From NCBI RefSeq assembly GCF_946481155.1, contig NZ_CAMLMK010000003.1, positions 13,761 to 77,760 of the forward strand: a stretch of DNA of 64,000 bases. Reading direction: 5' to 3'. This stretch comes from an uncultured Flavobacterium sp. GTDB lineage: Bacteria; Bacteroidota; Bacteroidia; Flavobacteriales; Flavobacteriaceae. The first letter of the stretch is position 1, and every line of letters starts with the position of its first letter. The notes under the pieces are model-generated. The model did no database searches and had not been told where the DNA came from. It saw only the letters and a list, made by a program, of their open reading frames with translations. This document shows positions 61,046-64,000 of the stretch, one piece after another. The position numbers and the translations under genes were made by a program.

Positions 61046-63859
61046 ATGGAATCAAGAACTTTACTTTTAAACTTTCATTCGGGAAAGATTTTTTCAAAAG
61101 CATTAGCACTACTGCTATTTTTTACTTTTTTTAGTGCATTAACAGCACAGTCACAAACATTAGACCAAGAAAATGCTCAAGCAAGTAATTTCGGATACAC
61201 GTATCTAAGTAGTTCGCAATACCTGGGACAGTCGTTTGTTGCTGGGCAAACTGGTGACTTCGCTGAATTTCATTTCTTAGTTGGGAATTATCCAGGCTAT
61301 TTTGTTGCTGGAGATTTCCAGCTAAATTTGTATGCTGGTAATGGCAGTGGTGGAACACTATTAGGGACTAAAAATTTTACAATTACAACTTTTCCCGGAG
61401 CTAATGCAGAATATACAGTTGTTATGCCTGCAGGAATCGCAATGGTTGCAGGAAATACTTACACTGCCGAATTGAGAGGAATTACAGGTGTTATTGTGCC
61501 GAATGTTACAAATGACACTTATACTAACGGCATGCTTTATGGTAACAATACACCTACAACCAATTTAGATTTATGGTTTAAAACTTACATTACAGATCCT
61601 TCGGCTAGTGCCTTAAATTTTGATGGGATTAATGATAGAGTGTCTATGCCAAATCAACCCGTTTCTAACCTTACTAATTTTACTTTAGAAGCATGGGTAA
61701 ATACTTCACAAAATACTGGTGGTCAAACTATTTACTCTGAGGGTAATTCGTCAGACAACAATCCTATGTTTTCTCTAACTAAAATGCCAAATACAACGGG
61801 TTTTGAAATTGTATTGCGAAACGAATTTGGCACAGGACTTGTTGCAAGCACAACGGGATATGTACCTTTAAACACTTGGACTCATGTAGCCTTTACAAGA
61901 ACCTCTGCCACAACGGCAAGTCTATATATTAATGGCGTAAATACTGATAATTTTACCTTTGCAGATCCAGGAAACATTATTGTAAATGTTGCTAATATAG
62001 GAGTGCGTCAACGAATTGGTTTTGACGGTTTTTTTAGCGGCTCTATAGACGAATTTCGTGTTTGGAACCGTGCTTTAGGCCAATGTGAAATTCAAAACAA
62101 TATGAATGGCGAATTACCATCCGGACAAAGTGGTTTATTGGCTTATTATCAATTCAATCAAGGTGTCGCTGCCGGGAATAATACCGGGGTTACAAGTTTA
62201 ACAGACTCTAGTGGCAATAATTATAACGGTACGCTTACTAATTTTGCATTAAACGGAGCAACATCAAACTGGAGTACTCCCGGAGGTGTTACAAATGGTG
62301 TTACAAGTCCGGCATACACCGAGCCTAATGTAAATGCTGTAACAAGTCAGTCAATATGCAATAATTCTGCAACTACACCAATTATCTTTTCGAGTTCTAC
62401 AACTGGAACAGTATGTGGCATGACAAACGAAGGGGGTAATATCACTCTAACAGCACCCGCAGGAGCAGTTTTTACTTCTATACCTTTTGCTAGTTATGGA
62501 ACTCCGGACGGTACTTGCGGAAACTATACTATAGGCTGGTGTCACGCTTCAAATAGTGTTTCTATAGTTTCTGGTTTAGCAATAGGACAAAGTAATTTTT
62601 CAATTGGGGCAAATAATGGTACGTTTGGAGACCCTTGTAACGGAACTGGTAAACGACTTTATATTGAGGCTGTTTATAACAATACGGCTTTTAATTGGAC
62701 AAACGATACGCCGTCAATAGGACTGGCTGCAAGCGGTACAGGAAGCATTCCTTCATTTAATGCTATAAATACTGGAAGCACTCCAGTTGTAGCTACTATA
62801 ACAGTAACGCCAATGGTTAATGGATGCGCTGGAACACCGATTCAATTTACTATAACGGTAAATCCAAACCCTACTGAACCTACAGCAGTTTCGCAAGAAT
62901 TTTGCGATAGTGCAACAGTTGCGGATTTAATTGCGACTGGAACAAATTTAAACTGGTATGATGTTGCTACTAATGGTACTGCATTATCAGCTTCAACTGC
63001 TTTAATAACAGGTACATATTATGTAACACAAACAACAGCCAATTGCGAAAGTGCAAGAACAGCAGTTTCTGTAACTATTACACCAAGCACTTCAAATGCT
63101 ACAACGGTATCGGCTTGCGATTCCTATACTTGGGCTGTAAACGGAACAACATACAACGCATCTGGAATTTATTCATCAGTGAATGGATGTCATACAGAAA
63201 CGTTAGATTTAACTATTACACCAAGCACTTCAAATGCTACAACGGTAGCAGCTTGTGATTCTTATGTTTGGGCTGTAAACGGAACAACATACAACGCATC
63301 TGGAATTTATTCATCAGTAAATGGTTGTCATACAGAAACGTTGGATTTAACCATAAATTCAGCTACAGAAGTAACAGGGGATGGAACGCAATCGTTTTCA
63401 GTTGCCAATTTATCAGAGGCTACCATAGAAGATTTAGTCGTTAGTCCAATAAATGTTACATGGTATGGTTCATTAGCTGATGCTACAGCAGACACTAATG
63501 CTTTACCGGCGGGAACACAAATTGTAGACGGAGCAACCTATTATGCGGTTAACGATGAAAATACTTGTTCAAGTACTCCGTTTGCAGTAACAGTAGCGGT
63601 TACATTAGGGACTGATAATTTTGATGTTGCCAGTTTCAGGTATTATCCAAATCCAACTTCGGGGATGTTGACTATTAGTTATTCAAAAGAAATTTCCGAA
63701 ATAACGCTAATCAATTTATTAGGGCAAACATTGTTCACCAAAAAAGCGAATGCTTTAGAGGTTCAAATAGATTTATCAAGTCTTCCAACGGCGACTTATT
63801 TAGTAAATATAGTTTCTGAAGGACAAACTAAAACGATAAAAGTTTTAAAAAGAGAGTAA
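61046..63859 (+). CDS. Secreted LamG/SUEL-lectin/PKD-like protein with T9SS type A sorting domain
   Basis: The 937-residue protein has a signal peptide (cut near LTAQSQ). An N-terminal beta-sandwich (38-185) is followed by a LamG domain (about 189-370; ALNFDGINDRVSMPNQP, FSGSIDEFRVWNRALG). A PKD-like domain begins near residue 435 (ATTPIIFSSSTTGT) and resumes at 549 (FNWTNDTPSIGLAASGTGS). Between them is a SUEL-type lectin domain (about 456-547): FTSIPFASYGTPDGTCGNYT, CHASNS and FGDPCNGTGKRLYIEAVY. Ig-like segments and two 46-residue repeats follow. The C-terminus (RYYPNPTSGMLTISY, ...KVLKRE) is a T9SS type A sorting signal, so the protein should be exported by T9SS and bind surface or extracellular glycans. 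Confidence 0.9.
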   Translation: MESRTLLLNFHSGKIFSKALALLLFFTFFSALTAQSQTLDQENAQASNFGYTYLSSSQYLGQSFVAGQTGDFAEFHFLVGNYPGYFVAGDFQLNLYAGNGSGGTLLGTKNFTITTFPGANAEYTVVMPAGIAMVAGNTYTAELRGITGVIVPNVTNDTYTNGMLYGNNTPTTNLDLWFKTYITDPSASALNFDGINDRVSMPNQPVSNLTNFTLEAWVNTSQNTGGQTIYSEGNSSDNNPMFSLTKMPNTTGFEIVLRNEFGTGLVASTTGYVPLNTWTHVAFTRTSATTASLYINGVNTDNFTFADPGNIIVNVANIGVRQRIGFDGFFSGSIDEFRVWNRALGQCEIQNNMNGELPSGQSGLLAYYQFNQGVAAGNNTGVTSLTDSSGNNYNGTLTNFALNGATSNWSTPGGVTNGVTSPAYTEPNVNAVTSQSICNNSATTPIIFSSSTTGTVCGMTNEGGNITLTAPAGAVFTSIPFASYGTPDGTCGNYTIGWCHASNSVSIVSGLAIGQSNFSIGANNGTFGDPCNGTGKRLYIEAVYNNTAFNWTNDTPSIGLAASGTGSIPSFNAINTGSTPVVATITVTPMVNGCAGTPIQFTITVNPNPTEPTAVSQEFCDSATVADLIATGTNLNWYDVATNGTALSASTALITGTYYVTQTTANCESARTAVSVTITPSTSNATTVSACDSYTWAVNGTTYNASGIYSSVNGCHTETLDLTITPSTSNATTVAACDSYVWAVNGTTYNASGIYSSVNGCHTETLDLTINSATEVTGDGTQSFSVANLSEATIEDLVVSPINVTWYGSLADATADTNALPAGTQIVDGATYYAVNDENTCSSTPFAVTVAVTLGTDNFDVASFRYYPNPTSGMLTISYSKEISEITLINLLGQTLFTKKANALEVQIDLSSLPTATYLVNIVSEGQTKTIKVLKRE
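63073..63348 (+). repeat. Two tandem 138-bp repeats in the T9SS cargo gene
   Basis: Two copies, 63073-63210 and 63211-63348, encode near-identical 46-residue units starting TITPSTSNATTV and containing WAVNGTTYNASGIYSSVNGC. The DNA is nearly identical, with a few changes such as TATACTTGG to TATGTTTGG. This suggests recent duplication or ongoing gene conversion. Each unit has two cysteines. Confidence 0.9.
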
Positions 63860-63881
63860 CTTTTTTTGGTGATTAAATTGC

Positions 63882-63915
63882 TAAAACCGTCAGAAATGGC
63901 GGTTTTATTTTTTTA
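63882..63915. terminator. Bidirectional terminator after the T9SS cargo gene
   Basis: AAAACCGTC (63883-63891) pairs with GGCGGTTTT (63898-63906), allowing one T-G pair, and is followed by a T-rich tract. It overlaps the stop codon of the convergent Crp/Fnr gene. Confidence 0.75.
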
Positions 63916-64000
63916 ATAACCTTGCCTTCATTTTGCTGAAAAATTCAGGAGTAACCCCTATATAAGAAGCAATTTGCTTTTGGGGAAGGCAATGGATTAA
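63905..64000 (-). CDS. C-terminal end of a Crp/Fnr family regulator (partial)
   Basis: The last 31 residues, LPQKQIASYIGVTPEFFSKM followed by KARLLKK and the stop at 63905-63907, are visible; the rest lies beyond the window. The sequence is the recognition part of the winged helix-turn-helix found in Bacteroidota Crp/Fnr-type regulators (cNMP-binding fold). The call rests on this motif alone. Its targets are unknown, but Fnr-like spacing in the yceI/pirin operators makes this family of interest here. Confidence 0.75.
   Translation of the reverse strand, partial: LIHCLPQKQIASYIGVTPEFFSKMKARLLKK

Noticed and set aside
63949..63966. Similarity of GGAGTAACCCCTATATAAG near the window end to the GGGGTTACCCC palindrome at 60974
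   Set aside because: It lies inside the Crp/Fnr coding region (residues IGVTP), where the amino acids are conserved in the family, so it is most likely coincidence.

Overview
The window is AT-rich chromosomal DNA from a member of the Bacteroidota, almost certainly Flavobacteriaceae and close to Flavobacterium. The grounds are promoters of the type TTG-N19/20-TAnnTTTG without Shine-Dalgarno sites, type IX secretion (T9SS) proteins (PorP/SprF, PorG, an OmpA/PD40 protein and a cargo with a type A sorting domain), many LxxC lipoproteins, S46 peptidases, GH3-like enzymes and lineage-typical gene orders. No transposase, integrase, prophage, CRISPR array or rRNA gene is visible. No gene-free stretch exceeds 300 bases. 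The region is mostly core genome; the last 8 kb look more accessory.

Layout. 1-6 kb: end of a probable outer-membrane protein, an SRPBCC protein, then a respiratory operon (ctaB, two cytochrome oxidase subunit III genes, a subunit IV, a SCO-like protein without cysteines, a true SCO copper chaperone, DUF420, and a small CxxC membrane protein). 6-15 kb: DUF4403 lipoprotein, TolC plus periplasmic adaptor, tsaB, mscS, a YyaL-type thioredoxin protein, and an Nfu protein with duplicated N-terminal domains. 15-24.8 kb: PorP/SprF, gamma carbonic anhydrase-like protein, murI, then a leftward envelope operon porG-uppS-bamA-ompH-ompH, preceded by nadK and a CBS protein. 24.9-33.3 kb: pdxJ plus hydrolase, FadL-type porin plus SGNH lipoprotein, a small holin-like membrane protein, and tig-clpP-clpX. 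33.3-39.9 kb: DUF1508 protein, a 46-residue lipoprotein, the OmpA/PD40 protein, tRNA-Gly and tRNA-Leu, mutS, DUF1573 protein and a TrmH-type methyltransferase. 39.9-56.2 kb: a FolK/deoxynucleoside kinase fusion, sppA, an AsmA protein, DUF2797, GH3, small lipoproteins, an S46 peptidase with a DPP11-like specificity residue, GNAT, waaA, a sugar aminotransferase, galE and fabD. 56.2-64 kb: a repeat-like spacer, yceI and an exported-looking pirin under matching operator/promoter units, a TPR lipoprotein histidine kinase with a LuxR-type response regulator, a divergent 937-residue secreted lectin-like T9SS cargo, and the C-terminal end of a Crp/Fnr regulator.

How the parts work together. The respiratory operon assembles a heme-copper oxidase (heme O synthesis, copper delivery, subunits). 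The porG-bamA-ompH block builds the outer membrane and T9SS. tig-clpP-clpX handles protein folding and degradation. The strongest leads are: (1) the secreted protein at 61-64 kb, in which a SUEL-type (galactose/rhamnose-binding) lectin domain appears inserted inside a PKD-like domain, beside a two-component system and a GGGGT-T-ACCCC palindrome; and (2) an identical 20-bp sequence with a palindromic core, placed exactly 22 bases upstream of the -7 element of both yceI and the pirin gene. Where long reading frames start upstream of the likely start, I chose internal starts from signal peptides, family alignment from memory, promoters or terminators, and each entry says so.
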